Of a stretch of 64,000 bases of DNA, positions 1 through 9,451 are shown in pieces. The translations under genes were made by a program, and so were the position numbers. Position 1 is the stretch's first letter; every line of letters starts with the position of its first letter. Location of the stretch: NCBI RefSeq assembly GCF_024707525.1, contig NZ_CP062232.1:62001-126000 (forward strand). Reading direction: 5' to 3'. The notes beneath the pieces are model-generated. The model saw only the letters and a program-made list of their open reading frames with translations, did no database searches and was not told the DNA's origin. Origin of the DNA: Rhizobium sp. TH2. GTDB lineage: Bacteria; Pseudomonadota; Alphaproteobacteria; Rhizobiales; Rhizobiaceae.

Positions 1-716
1 AGGATTTCCCAGGACCCGACCTGGACGAGCGTCGGCGGCAGGCCGGTGAAATCGCTGTAGAAGGGCGTGACCAGTTCGGACTTGCGGTCCCCGGTGCCGA
101 CATAGACAATATTGAAGAGCGCCATGAGTTGCGGTGTGAGCAGCGGCGCGTCGGTCACGGAATGATGGGAGTCGCCCACACTTGCGAGATCAAGCGCAGG
201 TGACATCAGCACCAGCGCGCCGGGCTGCGGCAGACCTTCCTTCTTCGCCCGGACGGCGACCGAAAGCGCGAGATTGCCCCCGGCACTGTCTCCGGTCAGC
301 GCGATCGCTGCCGGATCATAGCCCTGCGCCAATGCCCATTTGTAGACGGCGAGTGCATCGTCGTGTGCGGCCGGCGCTGGGTCCTCGGGCGCCAGCCGGT
401 AATCTGCGGCAATCACCGCGGCACCCGACGTGCGGGCGAGATTGGTGGCGATCACCCGATGCGATCGGCCGGAGCCGAAGAAGAAGCCGCCGCCGTGATA
501 GTAGATGACCAGCCTGTGCTCGTCGGTCTCATTCCGGCGGATCAGGTCGCCGCCGCAGGGCCCGGCCGAAACCCGTTCGATCATCGAACCGTCGGCGATC
601 GGCGTCTGCGCATTGATGCCCTCGAACCACGCCCGCATCACGTCAGGCGTGGCGTTCTCGGGCGGTGGGTTCTGCGCACTGATATCGAGAATGAAATCGA
701 GTTGTTCTTTCGACAT
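1..716 (-). CDS. Alpha/beta hydrolase (HSL-type esterase), 3' end outside window
   Basis: About 238 N-terminal residues are present and the C-terminus lies beyond base 1. The oxyanion-hole motif HGGGF and the nucleophile elbow GDSAGG place it in the hormone-sensitive-lipase family of carboxylesterases. The catalytic Asp/His would be in the missing part or near its edge. The start is fixed by a GGAGG Shine-Dalgarno about 5 bases upstream of ATG at 716. It is the third gene of a leftward operon after an aldehyde and an alcohol dehydrogenase. That order matches the aryl-ester (areCBA) logic known from Acinetobacter: the ester is hydrolysed to an alcohol, which is oxidised twice. The substrate (for example benzyl esters) is inferred from context only. 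Confidence 0.85.
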   Translation of the reverse strand, partial: MSKEQLDFILDISAQNPPPENATPDVMRAWFEGINAQTPIADGSMIERVSAGPCGGDLIRRNETDEHRLVIYYHGGGFFFGSGRSHRVIATNLARTSGAAVIAADYRLAPEDPAPAAHDDALAVYKWALAQGYDPAAIALTGDSAGGNLALSVAVRAKKEGLPQPGALVLMSPALDLASVGDSHHSVTDAPLLTPQLMALFNIVYVGTGDRKSELVTPFYSDFTGLPPTLVQVGSWEI

Positions 717-771
717 GGTTTCCTCCCTGAAATTCCGGATGGGGAAGGGCCGGCGCGGCCCTCCACCCCGA

Positions 772-1872
772 CTACTGTATGCGTACGATCGGCTTGATGG
801 TCTTGCCGCTTTCCGAATCGTGTATCGCCTGGTTGATCTCGTCGAAGTCGTAGAACTTCACCAGCTTGTCGAGCGGGAAGCGGCCCTGGGCATAGAGTTC
901 GACCAGCATCGGAATGAAGGTGTCTGGGTTGGACTCGCCCTCGACGATCCCCATCAGACGGCGGCCGCCGCTCATGAAATGCACTTCGTCGAGATTGATC
1001 TCAGTGCCCATGGCGGAGGCGCCGAGAATGCCGCAGGTGCCCATCGGCGCCAGCGCCATCACCGCGCCGCGGATGACGCTCGAAATGCCCGTGGTATCGA
1101 GCGCGAAGTTCAGCCCGTAGCCAGTGATCGCCATGATCTCGGCCGTCGCATCAACCTTGCCGGGATTGATCGTGTGGGTGGCGCCGAGCTCGCGGGCCAT
1201 CGCCAGCCGCTCGTCGTTCATGTCGACGGCGATGATCGTCGTCGCGCCGACGACCTTTGCGGCCATCACGGCGGAAAGCCCGACCGAGCCGGACCCGAAT
1301 ACGGCGAAGGATTTGCCTGCGGAAACCTTGAGCGCGTTCATGACGGCGCCCGCGCCGGTTTGGATGCCGCAGGCCAGCGGTCCGAGCAGTTCGAGCGGCG
1401 CCGTGTCCGGCACCTTCACGACATTCACCTCATGGCAGATGGCGTGGGTGGCGAAGGACGACTGGCCGAAGAAGTTGCCGTGGATGCGCTCGGCGCCTAG
1501 CGAAAGCGCGCTTGAACCGTCGGTGCGGGCGGCAAAGAAGTTGCGCGGAAAGAATTCGTGGCAATAGCTGACATGATGGTCCTGGCAACTCGGGCAATGA
1601 CCGCAGGAATTGAAAGTCATGACCACCTTGTCGCCGGCCTTCACCTTCGACACGGCGCGTCCGACCTTCTCGACAACGCCCGCGCCTTCATGGCCGAGCA
1701 CCACCGGCAGAGGCGTCGGCAGCATGCCGTCGCGGACGACGATATCGGTGTGGCAGACGCCCGTCGCGACGACCTTGACGAGGATTTCATTGTCCCTCGG
1801 CTCCTCGATATCGATGGTTTCGAGGCTGAGGTCGGCGCCCTGCTGGCGGGCTATGGCAGCTTTGATCTGCAT
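772..1872 (-). CDS. Zinc-dependent alcohol dehydrogenase, benzyl-alcohol (XylB/AreB) type
   Basis: The 366-residue length is normal for class III-like medium-chain dehydrogenases. The catalytic-zinc region GVCHTD is near residue 40, GHEGAGVV near 60, and the structural-zinc cysteine cluster CGHCPSC-x6-C near 90-105. A Rossmann GSGSVG motif near 195 indicates NAD(H). It would oxidise an aryl or allylic alcohol to the aldehyde. The start has GGAGACCACC upstream of ATG. It lies between the aldehyde dehydrogenase (73 bp upstream) and the esterase (55 bp downstream), and all three presumably share the sigma-54 promoter at 3576-3591. Aryl specificity is inferred from the neighbours and the regulator class. 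A formaldehyde/glutathione role is less likely in this context. Confidence 0.88.
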   Translation of the reverse strand: MQIKAAIARQQGADLSLETIDIEEPRDNEILVKVVATGVCHTDIVVRDGMLPTPLPVVLGHEGAGVVEKVGRAVSKVKAGDKVVMTFNSCGHCPSCQDHHVSYCHEFFPRNFFAARTDGSSALSLGAERIHGNFFGQSSFATHAICHEVNVVKVPDTAPLELLGPLACGIQTGAGAVMNALKVSAGKSFAVFGSGSVGLSAVMAAKVVGATTIIAVDMNDERLAMARELGATHTINPGKVDATAEIMAITGYGLNFALDTTGISSVIRGAVMALAPMGTCGILGASAMGTEINLDEVHFMSGGRRLMGIVEGESNPDTFIPMLVELYAQGRFPLDKLVKFYDFDEINQAIHDSESGKTIKPIVRIQ

Positions 1873-1944
1873 GGTGGTCTCCGGAATGAAATGTCACGCG
1901 GCGGATGCGGGCGCTCAGGCCCGCATCCCGGTCCCTGGGAGTGA

Positions 1945-3417
1945 TCAGAAGGGATAGGGGGTGGCGGCGTCCTTGACGGAAATCCACTTCCAGGTGGTGA
2001 ATTCCTCGATGTCGGCTGGGCCGCCGATGCGGCTACCGTTGCCGGATTTGCGGGGGCCGCCGAAGGGCGCAAACGGGCCGCCGTTGACGGTCTGGTCGTT
2101 GATATGGACCATGCCGACATCGAGTTCGTCGGCAATCCGCATGGCGCGGCCGGTATTGGCCGAGATCACGCCGGCGGCGAGGCCGTAATCGCTGTTGTTC
2201 GTCAGCGTGATCGCCTCTTCCTCGGTCCCGAAAGTGGCAATGCAGGCCACCGGGCCGAAGATCTCCTCATCGAAGGCTCGCATGCCGGGCTTGACGCCCG
2301 AAAGCACGGTCGCGGCATAATAGCGGCCGTCATGCGTACCGCCGGCGAGCAGTTTTGCGCCCTTGGCCACGGCCTCATCGACAATCGCCTGGATGCTTGC
2401 CACCTGTCCATCCGAAATGATCGGGCCGAGCGCCACCTGATTGGTGGAGGGATCGCCCGCGGGAAGGTGGGACGCTTTCACGACCAGCTTGGCTGTCAGC
2501 GCATCGGCGATCTTTTCGTCGGCGAGGATCAGCCCCGTCGCCATGCAGATCTGGCCCTGGTGCAGGAAGGCGCCCCAGGCCGAATTGGAGGCCGCGACGT
2601 CGAGATCGGCATCGTCGAGCACGATCAGCGAGTTCTTGCCGCCGAGTTCCAGCTGCACCTTCTTGAAATGCTTGCCGGCGATTTCCGCGACCTTCGAGCC
2701 GCCTTTTGCGGAGCCGGTAAAAGAGATCATCGCGATATTGGGATCGATGCACATCGCCTCGCCGGCATCGGCACCGCCGGGCACGACCTCTAGCACGCCT
2801 TTGGGCAGGCCGGCCTCCTCGAAAATGCGGGCGATGATGATGCCGCCGGAAATCGGCGTGCGGGGATCAGGCTTGTGGACGACGGTATTGCCGAAGGCCA
2901 GCGCCGCCGCGATCGAGCGGATTGAAAGCACGAGCGGGAAATTGAACGGCGAGATCACGCCGACGACACCATGCGGCACCCGCTTGGCATAATTCGCCCG
3001 GCCGTCCATCGACGGGATCATCATCCCCATCGGTGCCGTGGCCAGCGTTGCCGCATGGCGGATGAAGAGCGCACCATGTTCGATCTCAATGCCGGCCTTC
3101 GGATAGATCGAGCCGGATTCCCGCATGATCCAGGGGATCAGTTCGTCGCCGTTTTGTTCGAGCAGGTCGGCGGCCTTGGAGAGAATCCGCGCCCGGTCGG
3201 TCGGCAGCGCCTTGGCCCAGGCCTTCTGAGCGGTACGGGCTTCAGCCGCGGCACGGGCAATATCGGCGGCACCGCCGACGCCGACCGAAGCGATTACCGC
3301 GCCGGTCGCAGGATCGGTCACGTCCATGACGCCCGCCGCTGTCGCTTGCCAGCCGGCAAAGAAGGCGCGTCCCTGCCAGCGTTCGCTGTCGAGGAAATTC
3401 TGGTTCTGGATGTTCAT
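1945..3417 (-). CDS. Aldehyde dehydrogenase, benzaldehyde (XylC/AreC) type
   Basis: A 490-residue NAD(P)-dependent aldehyde dehydrogenase. The catalytic Glu sits in LELGGKN and the nucleophilic Cys in the GQICMAT context near residue 290. FTGSAKGG is the cofactor-binding segment and EEIFGPV the late family motif. A longer open frame begins at 3465, but ATG at 3417 has GAGGAGG at the right distance and the family N-terminus begins there. It is the first gene of the leftward catabolic operon and follows a long leader with a sigma-54 promoter. It would convert the aldehyde from the neighbouring alcohol dehydrogenase to a carboxylate. The aryl substrate is an inference. Confidence 0.88.
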   Translation of the reverse strand: MNIQNQNFLDSERWQGRAFFAGWQATAAGVMDVTDPATGAVIASVGVGGAADIARAAAEARTAQKAWAKALPTDRARILSKAADLLEQNGDELIPWIMRESGSIYPKAGIEIEHGALFIRHAATLATAPMGMMIPSMDGRANYAKRVPHGVVGVISPFNFPLVLSIRSIAAALAFGNTVVHKPDPRTPISGGIIIARIFEEAGLPKGVLEVVPGGADAGEAMCIDPNIAMISFTGSAKGGSKVAEIAGKHFKKVQLELGGKNSLIVLDDADLDVAASNSAWGAFLHQGQICMATGLILADEKIADALTAKLVVKASHLPAGDPSTNQVALGPIISDGQVASIQAIVDEAVAKGAKLLAGGTHDGRYYAATVLSGVKPGMRAFDEEIFGPVACIATFGTEEEAITLTNNSDYGLAAGVISANTGRAMRIADELDVGMVHINDQTVNGGPFAPFGGPRKSGNGSRIGGPADIEEFTTWKWISVKDAATPYPF

Positions 3418-3575
3418 CGTGGTCCTCCTCAAAAATGTCGCTCGGCCGTCGGGAGGTGCGGGCACAGCTTCGCCATCGCAAGAATGGGCGCTTTCGCCAA
3501 CCTCGCTGGTTTGCTGTCACATGGCTGTCTGCCGATGTCCTCCTGCCGCCTCCTCAAGCGGTTCGGAAAGTACAT

Positions 3576-3591
3576 AGCAAAGGCCGTGCCA
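3576..3591 (-). promoter_or_regulatory. Sigma-54 (-24/-12) promoter of the catabolic operon
   Basis: On the minus strand the sequence is TGGCAC-N5-TTGCT, an exact match to the RpoN consensus TGGCAC-N5-TTGCW. It lies about 160 bp upstream of the aldehyde dehydrogenase ATG, facing it. A sigma-54 activator gene is divergent next to it, so the assignment is strong. Confidence 0.9.
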
Positions 3592-3726
3592 GAATTTCGG
3601 AAGCCATGCGGCGCGTGCCGGGATGGGGCTGCAAGCGATTGACGACACTGGCTTTTCCGTCGCGCAGCGGAGGGCGGTTCGCCCCTGCGGCAAGGGTCTT
3701 GTAATTACGCAAATAATGAAATAGTG

Positions 3727-3742
3727 TTGATGAATTCATCAA
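3727..3742. promoter_or_regulatory. Perfect 16-bp palindrome, probable activator (UAS) site
   Basis: TTGATGAATTCATCAA is a perfect dyad centred about 150 bp upstream of the -24 element. That is the usual distance for enhancer sites of XylR/DmpR activators, whose UAS also has TTGA...TCAA ends. It lies only 16 bp before the regulator ATG, so binding could also repress the regulator gene. A second short dyad, GTCATCATGAC, overlaps the regulator start at 3752-3762. Confidence 0.7.
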
Positions 3743-3757
3743 ATTATTAATGTCATC

Positions 3758-5542
3758 ATGACAAACACACAGCAACCCGACGGACTGATCTCTCTCGCCG
3801 AAGCCTCTCGCAAGACGGGCAAGATCCTCACGCGTGGCGCTTTCAGCGAACTCGACACGGGTGCCGCCCCGACTCTCACCGATCTCACGGAGGCACTACA
3901 TTTCGCGCTCGGCGATGGCCGGATCTGGCTCAACGACCAGCGCATGGTGCTGATCCAGTCGCTGGTGCTCGGTCGTCTCAGGCAGGAGATCATCGATGCC
4001 TTCGGCACCGAGACGGCCAAGGGCCTCTTCATGCGCGTGGGCTACATGCAGGGTGTGCGCGACGCCGAGCTCATCCAGAAGCGCTTCCCGCAGGAGGATC
4101 TCACGCATGCGCTCGCGGCCGGCCCGCGCGTCCATACGCTGGAAGGTTTCGTCAAGGTGACGACGAAACAGTTCCAGTTCGATCTGAAGAAGGGCACCTA
4201 TTTCGGTGAGTTCTACTGGGATGACTCCTCGGAAGCCGCCGAGCACATTTCGAGCTACGGCATTTCCAGCGAGCCGGTATGCTGGATGCAGACGGGCTAT
4301 CCCTCGGGCTATACGAGCACTCTCTTCGGCAGGCCGGTGATCTTCCGCGAGATCGAATGCGCCGCCATGGGCGCTCCGCGCTGTTTCGTCGTCGGCCAGC
4401 ATGTCGATGCCTGGGGCAAGGACGCTCCGGAGCGGCACTATCTTGGTCTGGACTGGAAGAGCGGCCGCTATGTTGCGGTGGACCGTCCGAAACCGGCACC
4501 GGCGGCAAAGCCGTCCGGCGGGAGCGCGCAGGACGCCGCCGAGGGCCAGGTCGTCGGCGTTTCGGCGAGCTTCCTGCGCACTCGGCTGATGCTGGAAAAG
4601 GTGGCGGATACCGATGCGACGGTGCTGTTCATGGGCGAGTCCGGCGTCGGCAAGGAGCTTTTTTCCAACGAACTCCACAAGTTGAACCCCCGCGCGCAGG
4701 GACCGTTCGTGCCGATCAACTGCGCGGCTATTCCAGAAAACCTCGTGGAATCCGAACTGTTCGGCGTCGAGAAGGGCGCCTTCACCGGCGCCACCCAGTC
4801 CCGCGCCGGTTATTTCGAGCGCGCGCATGGCGGCACGCTTTTCCTCGACGAAATCGCATCGCTCACCTATTCGGCACAGGGCAAGGTGCTGCGCGCGATC
4901 CAGGAGCGGAAGATCGAACGTGTCGGCGGCGCCAAGACTATTCCGGTCGATGTCCGTGTGGTCGCCGCCTCGAATGTCGATCTCACGGACGAAGTCCGCT
5001 CCGGGCGCTTCCGCCAGGACCTCTATTTCCGCCTCTGCGTGTTCCCCATCGTCATTCCGCCGCTGCGTGACCGGCGCGACGATATTCCGCTGCTCGCAGC
5101 GCATTTCCTGAAACTCTTCCGCGAGCGGCATCGCCGCGATGTCGCCGGCTTCACGCGACGCGCGATGGATGCCCTTCTCGCTTATGGCTTTCCTGGCAAT
5201 ATTCGCGAGCTGCAGAACCTCGTCGAGCGTGGCGTCATCTATGCCGAAAGCGGTTCGCTGATCGACATGCAGCATATGTTCACGGGCTTCGAAAAAGTCC
5301 CGTCGCTCTCGTTGAAACTGACCGGCGAGGGCCGCATCGGCGCGGCGCCACAGGATGGGACGGACTTAACGGACGAGCGGCGGATGATAACGGCGCCCGA
5401 GGCTCTCAAGCGTGCCGAAGCCGAACTCTATCGATCGGCACTCGAGGCTGCGGGCGGGAACGTGTCCGCCGCCGCGCGCCAGTTGGGGCTGACGCGCGCC
5501 AAGTTGGAGTACCGGCTTCGGAGAATGGGGTTGTTGACGTGA
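3758..5542 (+). CDS. Sigma-54-dependent XylR/DmpR (AreR)-type activator
   Basis: 594 residues. The order is an XylR_N effector-sensing domain (about 30-120), a V4R domain (about 150-220), a linker, an AAA+ sigma-54 interaction domain and a C-terminal Fis-type HTH. The AAA+ domain (about 265-500) has Walker A GESGVGKE, the sigma-54-contacting GAFTGA loop, and LFLDE as Walker B. In this family the N-terminal domain binds an aromatic effector directly and relieves repression of the ATPase. It is divergent from the esterase/dehydrogenase operon, which has a canonical -24/-12 promoter and an upstream palindrome. It is therefore the likely activator of that operon in response to an aryl alcohol or ester. 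The effector identity is not visible. Confidence 0.92.
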   Translation: MTNTQQPDGLISLAEASRKTGKILTRGAFSELDTGAAPTLTDLTEALHFALGDGRIWLNDQRMVLIQSLVLGRLRQEIIDAFGTETAKGLFMRVGYMQGVRDAELIQKRFPQEDLTHALAAGPRVHTLEGFVKVTTKQFQFDLKKGTYFGEFYWDDSSEAAEHISSYGISSEPVCWMQTGYPSGYTSTLFGRPVIFREIECAAMGAPRCFVVGQHVDAWGKDAPERHYLGLDWKSGRYVAVDRPKPAPAAKPSGGSAQDAAEGQVVGVSASFLRTRLMLEKVADTDATVLFMGESGVGKELFSNELHKLNPRAQGPFVPINCAAIPENLVESELFGVEKGAFTGATQSRAGYFERAHGGTLFLDEIASLTYSAQGKVLRAIQERKIERVGGAKTIPVDVRVVAASNVDLTDEVRSGRFRQDLYFRLCVFPIVIPPLRDRRDDIPLLAAHFLKLFRERHRRDVAGFTRRAMDALLAYGFPGNIRELQNLVERGVIYAESGSLIDMQHMFTGFEKVPSLSLKLTGEGRIGAAPQDGTDLTDERRMITAPEALKRAEAELYRSALEAAGGNVSAAARQLGLTRAKLEYRLRRMGLLT

Positions 5543-5576
5543 CCTCGACAAGAAAATCCGCTCGAAATAACAGCGT

Positions 5577-6332
5577 TCAGTTCAGCGCGCTGTCCACGAT
5601 CACCAGCGGCCGGTTTTGCGAGCAGCGCTCGATTCTCGCCTCCACACGATAGATGTCGCGCAGCAGGTCGGATGTGATCACGTCTTCGGAAGGCCCGCTT
5701 GCGGCCAGGCGCCCATTGGCGATCACGAGCGTATGTTCGCAATAGCGGAGCGCGTGGTTGAGGTCGTGGAGTGCGATCATGACCAGCATGCCGCTGCTTT
5801 TCGCCAGCCCGGCCATATAGGTCAGGACTTCGAGCTGGCGATAGAGGTCGAGCGCCGATGTCGGCTCATCCATCAGCAGGATTTCCGGTTTGCGAATGAG
5901 GGCCTGGGCGATGGCGACGAGTTGGCGCTGGCCGCCCGAGAGCTCGCCGAGATTCTTGAAGGCCCAAGGCGCGATCTTGAGCGATGCCAGGATCCGGTCG
6001 ATTTCGGCGAGCTCGCGGTCTTCCACCTGCCAGCCGGAACCCTGCTTGGCCGCCATCAGAACCGATTCATAAACGGAGAGGACGGCGTTGCAGGTGGAGT
6101 CCTGCGGCATGTAGGCGATGCCTTTCCCGCCTTGCCTGCCGTCGATGGTGATCACGCGGCCATAGCCCTTGGCGAGACCGGCGATGCGTTTGAAGAAGCT
6201 CGATTTGCCCGCCGCATTGGGGCCGATCACGGCAGTCAGCCCGCCGCCGGGTGGGATGTCGGCGCTGATGCCGGATATGATCTCCGTCCTGCCATAGCGG
6301 ACGGAAAGATCCTGGATGGCAAGTCCTACCAT
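5577..6332 (-). CDS. Iron/siderophore ABC transporter ATP-binding protein (FecE/FepC-like)
   Basis: 251 residues. The Walker A is GPNAAGKSS, the signature LSGGQRQ and the Walker B LLMDEPTSALD, followed by the switch His in ALHDLNHA, so it is a complete ABC ATPase. The length and the HDLNHALRYC segment are typical of iron-chelate and B12 importers. It overlaps the end of the permease gene by 7 bases, so the two are translationally coupled. It powers import through the FecCD permease at the inner membrane. Confidence 0.92.
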   Translation of the reverse strand: MVGLAIQDLSVRYGRTEIISGISADIPPGGGLTAVIGPNAAGKSSFFKRIAGLAKGYGRVITIDGRQGGKGIAYMPQDSTCNAVLSVYESVLMAAKQGSGWQVEDRELAEIDRILASLKIAPWAFKNLGELSGGQRQLVAIAQALIRKPEILLMDEPTSALDLYRQLEVLTYMAGLAKSSGMLVMIALHDLNHALRYCEHTLVIANGRLAASGPSEDVITSDLLRDIYRVEARIERCSQNRPLVIVDSALN

Positions 6333-7393
6333 GCGCGCCCCCGATGGGTGAAAATCAGCACAAAGAAGAAGGGCACGCCGACCAGTGCGGTGATCACCCC
6401 GATCGGCAGAATCGCGCCGGGGATGATCGACTTGCTCACCACCGAGGTCGCCGAGAGGATGAGCGCGCCGCAGATGACCGATGCAGGCAGGAAGAAGCGC
6501 TGATCCTCCCCCACCAGCATGCGGGCGATATGCGGGCCGACCAGGCCGATGAAGCCGATCGTACCGACGAAGGACACAGGGATCGCGGCAAGAAGTGCTA
6601 CGATCATCAGCGTGGTCAATCGCAGGCGGCCGACATTGACGCCGAGGCTCGCGGCCTTCTCGTCACCCATCCTGAGCGCGGTCAGCTGCCAGGCGCTGCG
6701 GGCGAAGAGCGGAATGGCGAGCACCAGCATGATGGCGGTGACGGCGACCTTCAGCCATGTCGCCTTGGTGAGGCTGCCCATGGTCCAGAAGACGACTGCG
6801 GCGAGCGCCTGTTCGGAGGCGAGATATTCCAGCAGCGACAGTGCCGCATTAAAGGTGAACACCAGCGCAATGCCGAGAAGCACGATGGTCTCGACCGTCA
6901 CGCCGCGCAGCGTCGAGGCAAAATGGATGAAGAGTGCTGCGACCATCGCCATGACGAAGGCATTGATCGGCACCATGAGATGGACGGCTGCGGGCACCAG
7001 CGCCACGCCGCCGACAAGGCCGAGGGCGGCGCCGAAGCTCGCGGCGGCCGAAATGCCGAGCGTGAAGGGGCTTGCCAGCGGATTGGCAAGAATGGTCTGC
7101 ATCTGCGCGCCCGCGAGCGACAGTGACGCACCCACGGTGACGGCCATCAGCGCGATCGGCATGCGGATATCCCAGATCACGACGTGGAGCTGGGTATCGA
7201 CGCTTTGCGGAGAGAAGAGGGCGGAGAGCACATCCGCAATCGCATAATTCGCCGGCCCGAGCGCCATGTCGGCGGCGACCGAGACGAAGAGAAGACAGCA
7301 AAGCACGCCGATCAGCAAAATGCGCTTGAACGAGAGGGCGCGGTAGATACCGCGCCCCTCCCTGATCTCTGCGGTTTCCGTGCCCGGCACCAT
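6326..7393 (-). CDS. Iron/siderophore ABC transporter permease (FecCD family)
   Basis: 355 residues from ATG at 7393. The open frame extends to 7588, but the extra part is out-of-register low-hydrophobic sequence overlapping the binding-protein gene. The family motif GAxxQxxxxNPLAxPxxLG is present after the first membrane helices (GAQMQTILANPLASPFTLG). VPHIAR-like GPHIARMLVG near the C-terminus marks the ATPase-contacting loop. About nine or ten membrane segments are visible. The start lies one base after the stop of the binding-protein gene, giving a tight binding protein-permease-ATPase operon. A single permease presumably acts as a homodimer. Confidence 0.92.
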   Translation of the reverse strand: MVPGTETAEIREGRGIYRALSFKRILLIGVLCCLLFVSVAADMALGPANYAIADVLSALFSPQSVDTQLHVVIWDIRMPIALMAVTVGASLSLAGAQMQTILANPLASPFTLGISAAASFGAALGLVGGVALVPAAVHLMVPINAFVMAMVAALFIHFASTLRGVTVETIVLLGIALVFTFNAALSLLEYLASEQALAAVVFWTMGSLTKATWLKVAVTAIMLVLAIPLFARSAWQLTALRMGDEKAASLGVNVGRLRLTTLMIVALLAAIPVSFVGTIGFIGLVGPHIARMLVGEDQRFFLPASVICGALILSATSVVSKSIIPGAILPIGVITALVGVPFFFVLIFTHRGRAW

Positions 7394-7394
7394 G

Positions 7395-8534
7395 TCAATA
7401 TCCCGGATTGAGCGAGACGAAGTAGCCGGGTCGGTATTCGACCGGCAGGAACTTCTCATGCAGCATGCGGAAGGTCTGGTCGGGATCGAGATCTTTGAAG
7501 AGATCCGGATGCAGCCATTTTGCGATCTGCTGCACGGCGACGAACTGATAGGGGCTGTTATAGAACTGGTGCCAAATAGCATGGACATTGCCGTCCTTGA
7601 CCGCCTTGATGCCGGTGAAGGCCGGACGTTCCATCAGCTTGGCGAGCTTGCCTGATGCCGTCGCCTTATTGGCTCCAGGGCCTACGCCCACCCAGGCGCC
7701 GCCTGGCACATAGAGCTCCCAGTTCGAGCCGGTGATGATGACCTGATCGGGGTTGGAGGCGATAATCTGCTCCGGATTGACCGTGCCGAACGTGCCGGGA
7801 ATGATGCCGGACGCCATGTTATGGCCGCCGGCGAGTTCGACCATCTGGCCGAAATTCTCGTTGCCGAACGACATGCAGCAATCGTCCGAATAGCCGCCGG
7901 CGCGCTCGATAAAGATGTTGGGGCGCTTGAGGTCCTTTGCCCTGGCGATCACATCGGTGACCTTGGCCATTTCCTCGGCACGGAACTTGACGAATTCCTC
8001 GGCACGTTCTTCCTTGCCGAACAGCTTGCCGATCACCCGCATGGACGGCTCAGTGTTGAGCATCGGTTTTTCGCGGAAATCGACATAGACGAGCGGAATT
8101 CCGACCTTGGCGAGCTTTTCGATATAGCCGGCTTCCTCAGTCGCGGTCTTGGCGTCGATGTTCATGATGATGACATCGGGCTTCAGCGCCACGGCCTGTT
8201 CGATATCAAATGTGCCGTCCTTCATGCCGCCGAAGGTCGGCAGCTTTTCCATCTCGGGGAACTTTTCGAGATAGGCGTTGTAGCCGTCGAGATCGGCCTT
8301 CCTGAAATCGTCGCGCCAGCCGACGACCCGCTTGAAGGGAGCGTCGGTATCGAGCGCCGCGACGAAGTAGATCTGCCGGCCTTCACCCAGGATCACATGG
8401 TCGACCGGCACGCTGACTTCGATCTCGCGGCCGCTGATATCCGTGACCTTGACCTTGTCCTTTGCCAGGGCGGATCCGGAAAAAAGCAATGCAATACCGA
8501 GGACGGCTTGCGCCGCCTTATTGAAGATATTCAT
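7395..8534 (-). CDS. Periplasmic iron-chelate binding protein (FecB/TroA-type)
   Basis: 379 residues with a clear Sec signal peptide ending at GSALA-K. The mature part has the helical-backbone (TroA-like) binding-protein pattern, starting VKVTDISGREIEVSVP with two alpha/beta lobes and a long linker helix. It delivers a ferric chelate to the FecCD permease encoded immediately downstream. It is somewhat longer than FecB, as in a rhizobial subgroup with a C-terminal extension containing LNPGY. Transcription starts near the iron-responsive operator at 8574-8590. The exact siderophore cannot be read from sequence. Confidence 0.88.
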   Translation of the reverse strand: MNIFNKAAQAVLGIALLFSGSALAKDKVKVTDISGREIEVSVPVDHVILGEGRQIYFVAALDTDAPFKRVVGWRDDFRKADLDGYNAYLEKFPEMEKLPTFGGMKDGTFDIEQAVALKPDVIIMNIDAKTATEEAGYIEKLAKVGIPLVYVDFREKPMLNTEPSMRVIGKLFGKEERAEEFVKFRAEEMAKVTDVIARAKDLKRPNIFIERAGGYSDDCCMSFGNENFGQMVELAGGHNMASGIIPGTFGTVNPEQIIASNPDQVIITGSNWELYVPGGAWVGVGPGANKATASGKLAKLMERPAFTGIKAVKDGNVHAIWHQFYNSPYQFVAVQQIAKWLHPDLFKDLDPDQTFRMLHEKFLPVEYRPGYFVSLNPGY

Positions 8535-8573
8535 CTTTTTCTCCTGCGTAGATTAATGCTCGCAATAGATATC

Positions 8574-8590
8574 TTGATATTTACAGTCAA
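8574..8590. promoter_or_regulatory. Iron-responsive operator (IRO, RirA-type)
   Basis: TTGA-N9-TCAA is a perfect match to the extended IRO motif (TGA-N9-TCA) bound by RirA in Rhizobiales. It lies 40 bp from the binding-protein ATG and 50 bp from the methyltransferase ATG, so it could control both directions. It fits repression of the importer when iron is sufficient. Confidence 0.72.
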
Positions 8591-8639
8591 CAAATATCTT
8601 TTATAAAGCTTCCAAACTTGGCTGCGTTCGGAGCGGAAG

Positions 8640-9440
8640 ATGAGCCTTGCCGGCAATTATGATTTGAGGGACGAGATCAAGGCCTACTGGTCAGAGCGGG
8701 CATCGACCTTCGACGACCAGCCCGGTCACGAGATATTCTCCGAGGGCGAACGGGCAGCCTGGCAGGCGCTGTTCTTGAAGCATCTGGGCCGCGGCGGCGG
8801 GCGGCATGCCGTGGATCTTGCTTGCGGCACGGCGGTCATTTCCCACATTCTCGACGATATCGGCTTTTCGGTCACCGGCATCGACTGGGCTGAGCCGATG
8901 CTGGCAAAAGCCCGAGCCAAGGCGAAGAACCGGTCCCGCAACATCCGCTTCCTGATCGGTGACGCGGAAAATACGATGGAACCAGATTGCTCCACCGACG
9001 TGGTGACGAACAGGCACCTCGTCTGGACTCTGGTCGATCCGGAGGCTGCTTTTCGTGAATGGCACCGTATCCTGAAGCCGGGCGGCAGGCTGCTGATCGT
9101 CGACGGCGATTTTGTCAATCCGAGCTCGCTCTCCCGGCTCTTTGCCCGGCTCGCCGGCTGGAGCCAGAAGCTCGGCCTATCCAAAGGCGTCAAACGCCAC
9201 GGCCCCGGCGCGCTGACTGAGACGCACCGCAGCATCCTGTCCCGGGTCTATTTTTCCGGCGGCGCCCGCGCCGAGGACGTGGCGCGACTGCTCGAAGCCG
9301 CTGGGTTCGCCGATGTCCGCATCGACTACGATCTGAAAACTATTCATCGCGAGCAGCGCCGCAACTTTCCGTTTTTCGAGGGACTCCAGCGCGCCACGCA
9401 GCACCGCTATGCAATTTCGGCGGGCAAACCCCGGCCGTAG
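8640..9440 (+). CDS. Class I SAM-dependent methyltransferase
   Basis: 266 residues. Motif I is VDLACGTAVISHIL (glycine-poor variant of DLGCGTG) near 60. VTGIDWAEPML is motif II with the acidic residue that binds the SAM ribose, and LKPGGRLLIVDGD is the post-II strand. It belongs to the Methyltransf_11/25 group acting on small molecules, and no substrate domain is recognisable. It is divergent from the iron-chelate importer and shares its operator region, so a role in siderophore modification or release of iron from an imported chelate is possible but inferred. Confidence 0.8.
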   Translation: MSLAGNYDLRDEIKAYWSERASTFDDQPGHEIFSEGERAAWQALFLKHLGRGGGRHAVDLACGTAVISHILDDIGFSVTGIDWAEPMLAKARAKAKNRSRNIRFLIGDAENTMEPDCSTDVVTNRHLVWTLVDPEAAFREWHRILKPGGRLLIVDGDFVNPSSLSRLFARLAGWSQKLGLSKGVKRHGPGALTETHRSILSRVYFSGGARAEDVARLLEAAGFADVRIDYDLKTIHREQRRNFPFFEGLQRATQHRYAISAGKPRP

Positions 9441-9451
9441 CTGCTTGAAAA

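Noticed and set aside
3752..3762. Short dyad GTCATCATGAC at the activator start, considered as a second operator
   Set aside because: Only 11 bp, includes the start codon, and could be chance; mentioned only with the larger palindrome.
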